A stretch of DNA of 64,000 nucleotides. Source: Candidatus Tectimicrobiota bacterium (GTDB lineage: Bacteria > Tectomicrobia > Entotheonellia > Entotheonellales > Entotheonellaceae). Made by a program: the position numbers and the translations under genes. The notes under the pieces are model-generated. The model was not told where the DNA came from. It made no database searches and saw only the letters and a list, made by a program, of their open reading frames with translations. Below, piece after piece: positions 45,635-55,418 of the stretch. The stretch's first letter is position 1. Each line of letters starts with the position of its first letter. The DNA lies in assembly GCA_026005175.1 (NCBI GenBank), contig BPKO01000003.1:124001-188000 (forward strand), written 5' to 3'.

Positions 45635-46586
45635 TCAGCGCTGGGGGTGGCGGGCAGCGAGCTGCCGCAGCGCCGGGGCGAGCTGCCGCAGCTGCGCCAG
45701 CACCTGCGGCGGCGCGCAGGTGGGAATGAGGCTGAGGTGCTGGGCGCCAGCGGCGATAAAGCGCTCGATGGTGGCCAGGCACTGCGGCAGCGGCCCCAGC
45801 GCGCAGTACTTGTCGACCAGGTGGGCAAAGGGCTGGCGGTACTCGGCACTGAGGTAGGCCACCGCCTGCTGCCTGGCGGCTTCGTACGTCGGCGCCACGC
45901 AGACGTAGAGCACCAGGCCGGCAGCAAAGGCCTCGCCGGCCCTGTCGCTGGCGGCGCGGTAAGCCCGGGCGCGCTGCAGCTTGTCGGCAAAACTCTGCGG
46001 GGTCTCGAAGTAGGCAAACCAGCCGTTACCCAGGCGCGCGGCGCGACGCAGCGCCGCCGCTGACCTGCCGCCCACCCAGATAGGCGGGTGGGGCTGCTGG
46101 AGCGGGCGCGGCGCCATCGTCACCCCCTCGAAGCAGTAATAGCGACCGCGGAAGGTGGCCGGCGTCGCCGTCCACAGCTGCTTGAGGGCCACGAGGGCCT
46201 CGTCGGCGCGGCGGCCCGCGCTCGTGCAGCGGCACGCCGCAGGCCTGGTATTCCGGCGCGAACTCGCCCCCCACCCCCACGCCGAGCAGGACGCGGCCGG
46301 CCGAAAAATGATCGAGCGAGGCCACCGCCTTGGCCACCAGCAGCGGGTGGCGCAGCGGCAACAGCAGCACGCCGGTACCCAGGCGCAGGCGCGAGGTGCG
46401 CGCCGCAAACGCCGCCAGGGCGGTAAAGGGGTCAAGCACCGGGCTGTGCCAGAGCAGGTGGTCCCGGAACCAGAGGACGTCAAACCCCAGCCCCTCGATC
46501 TCCTCTGCCCAGGCACACAAGACAGGGCTTTCGACCCACCCGGCGCCAAAAGAGCCCAGGGTAACACCAAACGAGACTTGTGACAC
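45635..46586 (-). CDS. luciferase-like (LLM) flavin/F420 oxidoreductase, frameshifted
   Basis: The reconstructed product is 316 residues with the LLM barrel: FGVTLGSFGAGWVESP, GFDVLWFRDHLLW, RLRLGTGVLLLPLRHPLLVAKAVASLDHFSAGR and PIWVGGRSAAALRRAARLGNGW. The frame breaks at CCC 46215-46217 (minus-strand GGG); with two, ..PLHERG continues as RRADEALVALKQLW. GTG start with GGAG upstream. Last gene of a five-gene right-to-left cluster. Confidence 0.85.
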
Positions 46587-46647
46587 CGCGCTCCTCGTTC
46601 CGGAAGGGGTGGGCGCCCCGGCGCCGGGAACGCCCGCCTAATGCTGC

Positions 46648-47753
46648 TTACTTTTTCTTTTTCCACCAGTGCTCAATGGCCAGCTCCAGCGGCGGCTGGA
46701 TGCGCTGGGCGTGCGGCACGGCGCGGCGGGCAAACTCGCGCTGCGAGTTCAAGACCTTGGCGAAGAAGGGGTTCTTCTTCGACTCGACTTCGTAGACCTT
46801 GTCAATGGCCTCCAGCTGCGCCCGCAGCACGTCGTCCGGGGTGCGCAGGATCTTCACTCCATGTTTGGTCACCAGTTCCTGCGCTGCCTTGCTGTCGAGG
46901 TCGACGCTCACCGCCGTCATGCGGATGATTTCTGCCCAGCAGGCGTACTTGACGATCGCCTTGAGGTCAGGCGGCAGCTCGTCCCACTTGGCCTTGTTGA
47001 TGAGCAGCTCCTGGTACGAGGCCGGCTGCCGGAAGTCGGGCATGTAGTAGTACTTGGCCACGTCCTGGAAGCCGACCAGGATGTCGTGGCTGGGGATGGC
47101 CCACTCGGCGCCGTCAATGGCACCCCGCTCGAGGGCCGGGAAGACTTCGGCGCCAGGCAAAGTCACCACCGAGATACCCATGTTCTGCATCATTTCCATG
47201 CCCAGGCCAGAAGTGCGGTACTTCATCTTGCGCAGCTCGTCGAGGTTGGCAAAAGGCCGCCGCGTCCAGCCAAAGGCCTCCCAGTAAGGCAGCGTGGTGG
47301 TGAAAAAGGCCACCACGTTCATGCGCAGCTCTTTCTGCAACAGCTCGTTGTACAGCTCCAGCCCGCCGCCGGCAAACAGCCAGCTGATGAACTCCAGCCG
47401 CCCCATGCCGAAGGGCCCCCCTGGCGGCGGACCAAAGAGCCCGGCGGCGCTGTTTTTTCCCGGCCCCAGTACCCGGCCCAGCCATGGGAGGCATCCAGAA
47501 TGCCCCGGTGCACGGCGTCGAGCACCTCAAAGGCGCCGACGATGGACCCGGCAGGCATCACTTCCCACTTGAGGCGCCCGCCCGACATCTCCTCGATCAT
47601 CTTGGCCAGCTCCTGCACCGAAAAATGCAGCATGTTGGTGGCCGGCCAGGTGCTCTGCACTTTCCACACGTACGTCTTGGCTAGTGCCGGCACGCCGCCC
47701 AGCCACAGCACTGCCAGAGAGCCAACGATCAGGCTTGCCAGAGCTTTCTTCAT
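46648..47753 (-). CDS. TRAP transporter solute-binding protein (DctP family), frameshifted
   Basis: The reconstructed product is 367 residues: signal peptide (IVGSLAVLWLGGVPALA), KTYVWKVQSTWPATN, then GLGMEMMQNMGISVVTLPGAEVFPALERGAIDGAEW, the DctP ligand-binding hallmark, and KAKWDELPPDLKAIV. The frame is broken in a short stretch by two extra bases, one in the T6 run at 47453-47458 and one in the C4 run at 47464-47467. Without them HGWAGYWAGKNSAAGLFG reads through. No DctQ or DctM membrane gene is within the window, so this is an orphan periplasmic receptor; the ligand is probably an organic acid. Confidence 0.85.
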
Positions 47754-47911
47754 GACCGCGCTCCTCTCGCTGCGCTTTTTCCAAGCAGCGCCACAGCAGA
47801 CGCTGCCCCTGCGAGAAGCTTGCCCTCCGGACACCGGCAAGCTTCTCGTGCTTCTGCCTTGCCGTCTGCACGCCAAGGCAGAACCTCCCGGCGACCGGGA
47901 ATCGCCGCTCC

Positions 47912-49624
47912 TTACAGGCGATCGGCCAAGGCCGCCGCGGCGGCCATGGCTTCTGGCGTCTTTCCCGGTCGCAGGCAGTCCCCAATGCACACCACCTCCA
48001 GGCCGGCCGCGCGCAGCGGCCGCGCCAGATGCGCCACCGGTTTGCGCACCACCTCAAACAGCAGGCGCTTGACCCACGGCTGCCGCAAGAGCCGCTGCCA
48101 CCGCCGGCCGCGACCCCAGCCGCAACTGAGAAGCCACGGCAGCCAGAGAAAAGGCAGGCGGTACGTGGCGCCGGTGGCCAGCACCACCACTTCTGGCTGC
48201 AGCCGGGCCACCTGCGGCGGCGTCACCCGCTGCCCCAGGTGCACCTCGACCCCGGCCCGCTCAAGCTGCCGCGCCAGAAACGCCACAAAGCGCAGCAGCA
48301 CCTCGGCCCGCGTTTCCACGTTCTGAAACAGCGGCGCTTTGGCGGCGAGCAACAGCTGGCCGCCGAGCTGCGGGCGCTGCTCGTAAAGCGCCACGCGGTG
48401 CCCGCGCAGGGCCAGCAAGCGTGCCGCTTCCATCCCCGCCGGCCCGCCTCCCACCACCAGTACCCGGCGCGGCCGCGCCACCGGCTTGAGGACCTCCCGC
48501 CCTTCTTGCCCCACCCAGGGGTTGACCAGGCAGGAAAGCGGATGGCCGTCACGCATGTGGTCGACGCAGGTGTTGCAGGCAATGCAAGGGCGGATCTCGT
48601 CCCTCCTGCCTTCTTGTACCTTGCGCGGCCACTCGGGGTCGGCAATGAGCTGCCGCCCCAGCGCCACGAGATCGGCCTGGCCTTCGGCCACCACCCGCTC
48701 GGCCAGCGCCGGGTCGTGCAGGCGGCCCACCGCGATGACCGGCACCCGCACCGCCGCCTTGACCGCACGCGCCAGGGGTAGGAACACGCCCTCGGGATAC
48801 GCCATGGGCGGGATCATCACCGCTGCCGAGGGCTGCGAGCGGTAGCAGCCCGCCGAGACGTGCAGGGCATCGACGCCGGCCTCTTGCAGCCAGCGGCACA
48901 CCTCCACCGCCTCTGCCGGGGTCAGCCCGCCGGGGGCGTACTCGTCGGCGCTGAGGCGAAAGACGAGAGGGAAGTCCCCCACCTGCTGCCGGCAGGCCGC
49001 CACCACCTCCAGGGCAAAGCGCGCCCGGTGGCGCAGGCTCCCTCCGTACTCGTCGCGGCGCTGGTTGTCCAGGGGCGACAGAAACTGGGCGATGAGGTAG
49101 CCGTGGGCGCCGTGCAGCTCCACCACGTCGAAGCCGGCGCGCTTGGCGCGCGCCGCCGCCGCGGCAAAGGCCTCAACGAGGCGCTGGATCTCGGCCTTGC
49201 TCAGCTCGCAGGGCAGCACGGTGCGCGTGTCGCCCTCGTGCACCTCGTGCGGTACCGCCGACGGCGCCACCGGCGGCAGGCCGGTGACGTCGGGCCGCGT
49301 GTGGCCTCCGGCGTGGCCAAGCTGGATGGCGACGCGGGCGCCGGTTGCCTTGAGCTGCGCCGTGAGCTCCTGAAGCCCAGGGACAAAGCGCTCGTCGCTG
49401 ATGCCCAGCTCGTGTGCCCGGTGGCGGCCGGCGGGATCGGGGGAGGCCATTTCCACGGTGATCAGGCCGGCGCCGCCGCGGGCGCGCGCCAGGTAGTAGG
49501 CAAGCAGCGGCGGGGTGACAAAGCCCTCCGGCGTGGCCAGGCGCGTGGTCATGGCCGGCATGACGATGCGGTTGCGCAGCTCTACCCCGCGCAGGCAAAT
49601 GGGGGTAAAGAGCGGCGAGGGCAT
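47912..49624 (-). CDS. NADH:flavin oxidoreductase/2,4-dienoyl-CoA reductase-like FMN/FAD/4Fe-4S protein
   Basis: 570 residues. Old-yellow-enzyme barrel (residues 1 to ~360: LFTPICLRGVELRNRIVMPAM, ELHGAHGYLIAQFLSPLDN), a 4Fe-4S site (CIACNTCVDH followed by LSCLVNP) and an NAD(P)/FAD domain (VLVVGGGPAGMEAARLLALRGH). The layout is that of 2,4-dienoyl-CoA reductase and trimethylamine dehydrogenase. The ATG at 49624 has AAGGGG six bases upstream. The C-terminus is shorter and more basic than usual. Part of the five-gene cluster. Confidence 0.9.
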   Translation of the reverse strand: MPSPLFTPICLRGVELRNRIVMPAMTTRLATPEGFVTPPLLAYYLARARGGAGLITVEMASPDPAGRHRAHELGISDERFVPGLQELTAQLKATGARVAIQLGHAGGHTRPDVTGLPPVAPSAVPHEVHEGDTRTVLPCELSKAEIQRLVEAFAAAAARAKRAGFDVVELHGAHGYLIAQFLSPLDNQRRDEYGGSLRHRARFALEVVAACRQQVGDFPLVFRLSADEYAPGGLTPAEAVEVCRWLQEAGVDALHVSAGCYRSQPSAAVMIPPMAYPEGVFLPLARAVKAAVRVPVIAVGRLHDPALAERVVAEGQADLVALGRQLIADPEWPRKVQEGRRDEIRPCIACNTCVDHMRDGHPLSCLVNPWVGQEGREVLKPVARPRRVLVVGGGPAGMEAARLLALRGHRVALYEQRPQLGGQLLLAAKAPLFQNVETRAEVLLRFVAFLARQLERAGVEVHLGQRVTPPQVARLQPEVVVLATGATYRLPFLWLPWLLSCGWGRGRRWQRLLRQPWVKRLLFEVVRKPVAHLARPLRAAGLEVVCIGDCLRPGKTPEAMAAAAALADRL

Positions 49625-49634
49625 GGCGTTCCCC

Positions 49635-51157
49635 TTAGCCACCGGCGGCGTGGCGCCCCGCCAGGCGTCCCGAAGTAAAGGCCCACAGGAGGTGCAGGCC
49701 GTGTGCTTCCAGCAGCACCCCGCCCTGCCCTGTCGAGCCTGCTGCGTACAGGCCGGGAATGACGCGCCCCTGCCGGTCGAGCACTTCCAGACGGGGCGTC
49801 ACCGCCAGGCCGCCATCGGTAATGACGATCCAGCTACGGGCCGGCCCCAGGGCGTAAAACGGCGGCACCGTCAGCCCTGCCCCCAGGGGAGTGCGGCCAA
49901 ACGCCGGGTCCTGCCCCTGCCGTACGGCCTGGTTGTATGCCGCCACCGTGGCTTCCAGCGCCGCCGCCGGCAGGCCCAGGGCATGCGCCAGGCCGGCCAG
50001 CGTCGGGGCTTCGGCGTAGATGTCCCGGCGGTTGCGGCGGTAATCGGGCAGGAAGGCGTAAGCAATGCCCGGCGCCGTCGAAATAAAGTACGGCCAGGCG
50101 GTAAAGCGCTGCGCCACCGGGTGGTCGAAGACGAAAAAGGCCTCGCCCTGCGGCTGGTGCGGGATGGCCAGCGCCGGCTGCTGAAGCTCGTTGACAAAGC
50201 GCTTGCCCTCGCGATTGACGAGAATCGCCCCTTCGGCCAAAAGCCGCGGCGAGGGCGCCAGGTACGTGGTGAGAAAGGCCAGGATCACCGGACGTAGCCA
50301 GGCGGCAGGCAGGCGCGTGGCCACCCAGCTCATCATGCGTGCCAGCGGCCGCCACGGCGGCAGCGCCGCCAGCAGCCGCCGGCGCGGCGGCGCCACGAAG
50401 CGGATTTCCGGCCCCAGGCAGAGGTCGCCGTTGACCAGCTGCGCCCCCACCTCCAGGGCCATGCGGTGGGCCGTCGCCGGTGCTCGTGGGGTTGATGCCC
50501 TCGATGTCGGCCAGCGCGGGTCCCAGCCACTCGCGCTTTAGCTCGCGGCTGGCGCTGTAGTCGCCGCAGGCCAGGATCACCCCGCGGCGGGCCATGCCGT
50601 GCAGCCGCTCTCCGCTGCGCGTGGTCGCCTCCACGCCCACCACGCGGTCCCCTTCCCGCAGCAAGCGCTCGACGCGCACCCCCAGGCGAAGGTCCACGCC
50701 TCGCCGGCGCGCCTGGCGGGGCCAGGGCGTAGACATAGGCCGTGGCATTGGGCAAGGCATTGTGCATGCGCGGGCAGCGGTTGGGCGGCTCGGGCATGGG
50801 GCCAAAGAACTCCACGCCCATGGCCATGAGCCAGCGCAGCGTCTGCCCCGAAGTGGCGGCCAGCAAGCGCCGCAGCTCCAGGTTGTCTCGCCCTTCCAGG
50901 CCGCGCTCGCGGTTGAACAGGCCGATGTCCTCGGCAAAGGCCTCCGGGGAGTCCTTGATCCCTTGCCGCTCCTGGTGCGGGGTGCCGCACGCCGTCACCG
51001 AGCCCACCGCCAGGCGCGTGGTGCCGCCCAGCTGCGGGTTCTTTTCCAGCAAGACGACGCGGCAGCCGGCGCTGGCCGCTTCCACCGCTGCCGCCAGGCC
51101 GGCACCGCCGCCGCCCACCACGAGGACGTCGGCCTGCAGGGATGCCAAAGCCACCAC
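49635..51157 (-). CDS. FAD-dependent oxidoreductase, fumarate-reductase/3-ketosteroid-dehydrogenase type, frameshifted
   Basis: The reconstructed product is 506 residues. Rossmann motif VVGGGGAGLAAAVEAASAG, a LLEKNPQLGGTT segment, and a C-terminal FAD motif in IPGLYAAGSTGQGGVLLEAHGLH. Two bases are in excess: one in the G4 run at 50718-50721 and one in GGG 50468-50470; removing them joins YALARQARRRGVDL and STGDGHRMALEVGAQL. The double GTG start has GGAG upstream. Substrate unknown; the family desaturates or reduces carboxylates, steroids and related compounds. Confidence 0.85.
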
Positions 51158-51179
51158 TTCGGCGCTCCGCTGCCCTGAG

Positions 51180-52139
51180 TTAATCCTCCAGCCCCAGCAG
51201 GGTGGCTGGGTTGACGCGCATCATGAGGTCGAGCTCTTCCTGGCTGATGCCTTCCTGCTTTAGGCCAAGAACGAGCATCTTGTAGCCATCAGAATGGATG
51301 GGGTTGCCGGTCTGACCCAGGTCGGAGCTCAGGATGAAGTGCGCGGCACCGACGGCTTTAATGGCCTTGGCCATGTCAGCAATCGACACCTGCTTCCAGT
51401 GGCGCATCCACCCCAGGTGGGCGTGCGGCCCCATGAGGTGGTTGAGGAAAACCAGCTCCAGGTAAGCGCCCAGCTCTGCTGCCTGCTTCATTTGTTCCAG
51501 GGAGAGCCCGGGCACGTCGGCCATGGCGTGGGTGACCGCCATGCGCTTCACCCCCAGCTCTTTGGCGCGCCTGAGCACCAGCAGCGTCTCCTCGGGCGAC
51601 ACGTGGCCGGTGTGTAGCACCAGGTTCTCGCGCGCGATGACTTTGAGTACTTCTTCCGTTTCGGGGAGCACTTTGCCGTCCCGCGCTACCCGGATGCCTT
51701 CGCCAGGCTGGTGGAAGGTCTTGAGGTGGTGGTCGGCGTCAAAGGTGGGCAGCCATACCACCTTGCCCCGGCCTCCCGCCATGCGGAACATCCACTCCAC
51801 CGCGGCCGGGTTGATGCCGCCCACCGCCTGGTTGAGGACGATGCCGCCAAAGACCTCGATCTCCGGCACCAGCCGCTGCACCAGCGCCGCGCGGTCGGCA
51901 GTGGACGTGATGTGGTTCTTGAGCACGATGGCGCGCATGCCTTCGCGGGCGGCAGCGCGTGCCACGTCAATGTCGTCGAGGTTGCGGCCAAAGACGTCGG
52001 GGGCGGAGTGGACGTGAAAGTCGATCGCCCCCTCGATGGGGCTGCGCAGCGGCGGCGCCGGCGGAAAGGCCCGCACCTGTGCCCAAGCCGCCGCGCTCCA
52101 CAAGACCACGACGATCATACTCAGCAGCAATCGCTTCAT
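51180..52139 (-). CDS. exported amidohydrolase-like metal-dependent hydrolase (DUF6282 type)
   Basis: 319 residues with a Sec signal (LLLSMIVVVLWSAAAWAQ). The DFHVHSAPD motif supplies the HxH metal ligands, later HTGHVS, AVTHAMADVPG and SSDLGQTGNP complete an amidohydrolase-fold set. Unlike most relatives it should act in the periplasm. AAGGAGA stands before the ATG. First gene of the cluster 52139 to 45635 (hydrolase, FAD enzyme, flavin oxidoreductase, TRAP receptor, LLM enzyme). Confidence 0.8.
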   Translation of the reverse strand: MKRLLLSMIVVVLWSAAAWAQVRAFPPAPPLRSPIEGAIDFHVHSAPDVFGRNLDDIDVARAAAREGMRAIVLKNHITSTADRAALVQRLVPEIEVFGGIVLNQAVGGINPAAVEWMFRMAGGRGKVVWLPTFDADHHLKTFHQPGEGIRVARDGKVLPETEEVLKVIARENLVLHTGHVSPEETLLVLRRAKELGVKRMAVTHAMADVPGLSLEQMKQAAELGAYLELVFLNHLMGPHAHLGWMRHWKQVSIADMAKAIKAVGAAHFILSSDLGQTGNPIHSDGYKMLVLGLKQEGISQEELDLMMRVNPATLLGLED

Positions 52140-52416
52140 GGCTTAATCTCCTTATAGGTAGGGAAAATGCAAGAGAAGCTCGTGCCGTCCGCGCTGCGTA
52201 GGGCCCTCACCGGACAGCCACCGCTACAGCTTCTTGGCCTCGTGGCCACCACCCGGCCGCTGCCGGTCAAGCTGTTCCCCCATACGGCCTCGCTTTGCTG
52301 TGGATTCCCTCCGGCACCAGGGGGCTTCTAGATAGCCACGGCATCGGGGTAGAGTCAAGGGCATTTTTGCAGTAGGATAGAAGGCAGCCTGGAGACCCTG
52401 CAGAGAGGAGAGGGGC

Positions 52417-53412
52417 ATGAAATTCGGCATTACTTTACCGTCGTTTACTTGGCCCGGGCTGGACTATGCCACTACCCGGCGCATCACCCGTGACATGGCC
52501 CGCCGGGCCGAGGAGCTGGGGTACGATTCCCTGACCGTGTGGGACCACCTGCTGAGTGCCCCTGGCCTCTACGGCGGCTCCTGGCTCGACCCCCTGCTGG
52601 TGCTGGCCGGCGCCGCCACCGTCACCGAAACCATCCCCCTGGGTACGCACATCCTCGTGGTGCCCATCCGCCAGCCGGTGCTACTGGCCAAGGAGCTGGC
52701 CACCCTCGACTACATGAGCGGTGGGCGACTCTTTTTGGGCGTGGGCCCAGGGTGGAACGAGCCGGAGTTCACCGCCATGGGGGTCTCCATACGCGAGCGC
52801 GGTCGCCGCACCGACGAGATGCTCGACGCCTTGAAGCTGCTGCTCACCCAGGAAAACGTCTCGTTTCACGGCCAGTTTTATCACTTCGACAACGTCACCA
52901 TCGAGCCGCGGCCCCCCAAGTTTTTTACCGTCTGGGTGGCCGGCGGCTCGCGCATTCCCGACCCCCTCTCCCCCGACAAGCCCTACATGGTGCCTTCGGT
53001 GCTGCGCCGCATCGCCAAGCACGCCGACGTCTTCACTTGCCGCGCCTCGGGCAAGGCCGAGTGGGTGGCGCGCGACTTCGACACGGTGCGCGAGTACCTG
53101 CGCACGGTGGGGCGCGATCCCAGCACCCTGGGGCTGGCGCACGTGCAGGCTGGCTATCTGGTAGACACCAACGACCGCGAAAAGGCCCTCGCGATCCAGC
53201 GCAAGCCCATGGAGACGATGATGGGCACCCACCGCTCTTGGGAGCACCTGCAAGAGTGCTACTTGGTGGGCAGCATCGACGACATCGTCAACCGTCTCAA
53301 GTTCCTTGAAAGCAAAGGGCTGCAGCACGTCACCATCCACCCGGCGGCGCCGGAAATAGAGCAGCTCGACCTGTGGATGGAGAAAGTCATCAAACCTTAC
53401 TTCCGCAGCTGA
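52417..53412 (+). CDS. luciferase-like (LLM) F420/FMN-dependent oxidoreductase
   Basis: 331 residues with LLM landmarks: FGITLPSFTWPGLDYATTRR, GYDSLTVWDHLL, GTHILVVPIRQPVLLAKELATLDYMSGGRLFLGVGPGW and HPAAPEIEQLDLW near the end. AGAGGAGAGG stands before the ATG. First gene of a left-to-right set with a cupin protein (gap 11 bases), an alcohol dehydrogenase and a methyltransferase. Confidence 0.9.
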   Translation: MKFGITLPSFTWPGLDYATTRRITRDMARRAEELGYDSLTVWDHLLSAPGLYGGSWLDPLLVLAGAATVTETIPLGTHILVVPIRQPVLLAKELATLDYMSGGRLFLGVGPGWNEPEFTAMGVSIRERGRRTDEMLDALKLLLTQENVSFHGQFYHFDNVTIEPRPPKFFTVWVAGGSRIPDPLSPDKPYMVPSVLRRIAKHADVFTCRASGKAEWVARDFDTVREYLRTVGRDPSTLGLAHVQAGYLVDTNDREKALAIQRKPMETMMGTHRSWEHLQECYLVGSIDDIVNRLKFLESKGLQHVTIHPAAPEIEQLDLWMEKVIKPYFRS

Positions 53413-53423
53413 GGAGACCCACC

Positions 53424-53780
53424 GTGGCCAAGACCGAACGCGAGTTTTTCGATCCCGAGGAGCTGCCCTGGGAACCGGTGGCGCCGGGCTCCGGTGCGGC
53501 CGGTGCCGGCATCGAGCAGAAAGTGCTCAGCCACGACCCCGCCACCGGCAACGTGACGCGCTTGCTGCGCTTTGCCCCGGGAGTGGAAACCCACGAGGTG
53601 ATCACCCATGACTTCTGCGAGGAAGTGATCATCCTCGAGGGCGAGCTGCACGACAAGCGCCTCAACAAGACCTTTACCAAGGGCATGTACGCTTGCCGGC
53701 TGCCCGGTATGCCCCATGGCCCCTACGCCACCCCAAAGGGCTGCCTGACGTTTGAAGTGCGCTACTACCCTAACCAGTAG
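53424..53780 (+). CDS. small cupin protein
   Basis: 118 residues, single cupin barrel: FAPGVETHEVITHDFCEEVIILEGELHD carries the first-motif residues (His, then Glu in EEVIILEG) and GMYACRLPGMPHGPYATPKG the second with its His. GTG start with GAGGAG seven bases upstream. Likely binds a divalent metal; could be an isomerase, dioxygenase or sensor for the adjoining oxidoreductases. Confidence 0.8.
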   Translation: MAKTEREFFDPEELPWEPVAPGSGAAGAGIEQKVLSHDPATGNVTRLLRFAPGVETHEVITHDFCEEVIILEGELHDKRLNKTFTKGMYACRLPGMPHGPYATPKGCLTFEVRYYPNQ

Positions 53781-53789
53781 GAGGTCGCC

Positions 53790-54836
53790 ATGCGCGCCGC
53801 CGTCTACGAAGGCCTCCGCACCATCCGCGTGCAGGAGGTGCCCGATCCCCAGCCCACCGCCGAAGACCTCGTGCTGCGGGTGAGCGCTTGCGGCATCTGC
53901 GGCAGCGACCTGCACTCTTACACCACAGGGGCCTTCATCCAGCCCGGGCAGGTGATGGGCCACGAGTTTTGCGGCGAGGTGGTGGAGGTGGGCAAGGCGG
54001 TCGAGGGCATCGCCGTGGGCGAGCGGGTGACGGCCATGCCGTTTGCGGCCTGCTACCGCTGCCCGGCCTGCCTGCGGGGCGACGTCCACCTCTGCTACAC
54101 CATGGCCGGGCACGTCATCGCTTACGGCCTGCCAGGGGCCTTTGCCGAGTACGTGCGCGTGCCGCGCGCCGTGCTGGGGCGCAACGTCTTCAAGCTGCCG
54201 CCAGAGCTGAGCGACCTCGCCGGCGCCACCGTCGAGCCCCTGGCGGTGGCCGTGCACGCGGTGAGCCTCGCCAACCCTGCCCTGGGCGACCAGGTGGTGG
54301 TGGTGGGCGCTGGCCTCATCGGCCAGTGCGTGCTGCAAGTGCTCAAAGCCCGCGGCGTGAAAACCGTGGTGGTGCTGGAAGTGTCGCCGACGCGCGCCGA
54401 GTACGCGCGCCGCGCGGGCGCCGACATCCTCGTCGACCCCAGCACCGAGGATGCCATCCAGCGCGTGGGGGAGCGGGTGGGCTTTGCCCCCGGCGGGCGC
54501 GGCGCCACTGCCGATGTGGTTTTTGACTGCGCCGGGGTGCCGGCGGCGCTGCAGACAGCGCTGCGCCTGGTGCGCCCTGGCGGCACCCTGGCAATTACCG
54601 CCCTATACGAGGAGCCAGTACAGCTCAACCCCAGCCGCCTGGTGTGGGGAGAGCTGCGCCTGGTGGGCACCTTTGGCTACCGCAACGAGTTCCCCCAGGC
54701 CATTTCCTTGCTGCAGGCCGGCAAAGTGCAGACCGAACCGCTGGTCACCGACGTCTTTCCGCTGGCGCGCACGCCCGAGGCGTTCGAGCGCCAGCTCGAC
54801 AAGGCGCAGGCGCTCAAAGTGATGATTCGGCCCTGA
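53790..54836 (+). CDS. zinc-dependent medium-chain dehydrogenase (threonine/sorbitol dehydrogenase type)
   Basis: 348 residues. Catalytic zinc site: Cys in [11 protein letters not shown] and His-Glu in [13 protein letters not shown]. Structural zinc cysteines: [15 protein letters not shown]. Rossmann motif [15 protein letters not shown], then [13 protein letters not shown]. It should oxidise a secondary alcohol with NAD(P)+. Starts nine bases after the cupin gene with AGGAGG. Confidence 0.92.
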   Translation: MRAAVYEGLRTIRVQEVPDPQPTAEDLVLRVSACGICGSDLHSYTTGAFIQPGQVMGHEFCGEVVEVGKAVEGIAVGERVTAMPFAACYRCPACLRGDVHLCYTMAGHVIAYGLPGAFAEYVRVPRAVLGRNVFKLPPELSDLAGATVEPLAVAVHAVSLANPALGDQVVVVGAGLIGQCVLQVLKARGVKTVVVLEVSPTRAEYARRAGADILVDPSTEDAIQRVGERVGFAPGGRGATADVVFDCAGVPAALQTALRLVRPGGTLAITALYEEPVQLNPSRLVWGELRLVGTFGYRNEFPQAISLLQAGKVQTEPLVTDVFPLARTPEAFERQLDKAQALKVMIRP

Positions 54837-54853
54837 AGGCCGCGGGAGGAGCC

Positions 54854-55342
54854 GTGACCGCTGTCGCTTACACCATCATCGCCTCGCCGCTGGGACCGCT
54901 GCTGCTGGCAGCCAGCGAGGCAGGCCTTACCCACCTGGCCTTCCAGGCCAGCAGCCGCCCCCTGGTGCCGCCGGCGACCTGGGTAGAGGCCGCTACGCCC
55001 CTGCTGCAGGCCGCGGCGGCGCAGCTCGAAGCGTACTTTGCCGGCCGGCGCCGGCAGTTTTCGCTGCCCCTGGCGCCGGCGGGCACGCCGTTTCAGCAGC
55101 GCGTCTGGCAGGCGCTGCAGCGCATTCCCTACGGCACCACCCTGTCATACCGCGAGCTGGCGCAGCGCCTGGGCCAGCCCGCGGCAGTGCGCGCCGTGGG
55201 GCAGGCCAACGGCCGCAACCCCATCGCCATTGTCATCCCCTGCCACCGCGTCATCGGCCACGACGGCCGCCTGGGGGGCTACGCCGGGGGTGTGGCGCTG
55301 AAGCGCTGGCTTTTGCAGCACGAGGGCGCGTCCTTGGTCTGA
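54854..55342 (+). CDS. ogt: methylated-DNA-[protein]-cysteine S-methyltransferase
   Basis: 162 residues. The active site [20 protein letters not shown] and the preceding helix-turn-helix ([29 protein letters not shown]) are unmistakable. It repairs O6-alkylguanine by a suicidal methyl transfer to the cysteine. GTG start at 54854 after GGGAGGA; the longer in-frame region upstream overlaps the dehydrogenase gene. Co-transcription with an alcohol dehydrogenase looks incidental. Confidence 0.93.
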   Translation: MTAVAYTIIASPLGPLLLAASEAGLTHLAFQASSRPLVPPATWVEAATPLLQAAAAQLEAYFAGRRRQFSLPLAPAGTPFQQRVWQALQRIPYGTTLSYRELAQRLGQPAAVRAVGQANGRNPIAIVIPCHRVIGHDGRLGGYAGGVALKRWLLQHEGASLV

Positions 55343-55356
55343 GCGCGGCGGGCGGC

Positions 55357-55385
55357 TTGACACCGCAAGCCGCGCGGCGTATGCT
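55357..55385 (+). promoter_or_regulatory. sigma-70 promoter of the CoxL/CoxS-type operon
   Basis: TTGACA at 55357-55362, 17-bp spacer, TATGCT at 55380-55385, 34 bases before the GTG start. Confidence 0.7.
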
Positions 55386-55418
55386 GCCTGCCGCGCTGCA
55401 ACGCAGAAAGGAACCGCC

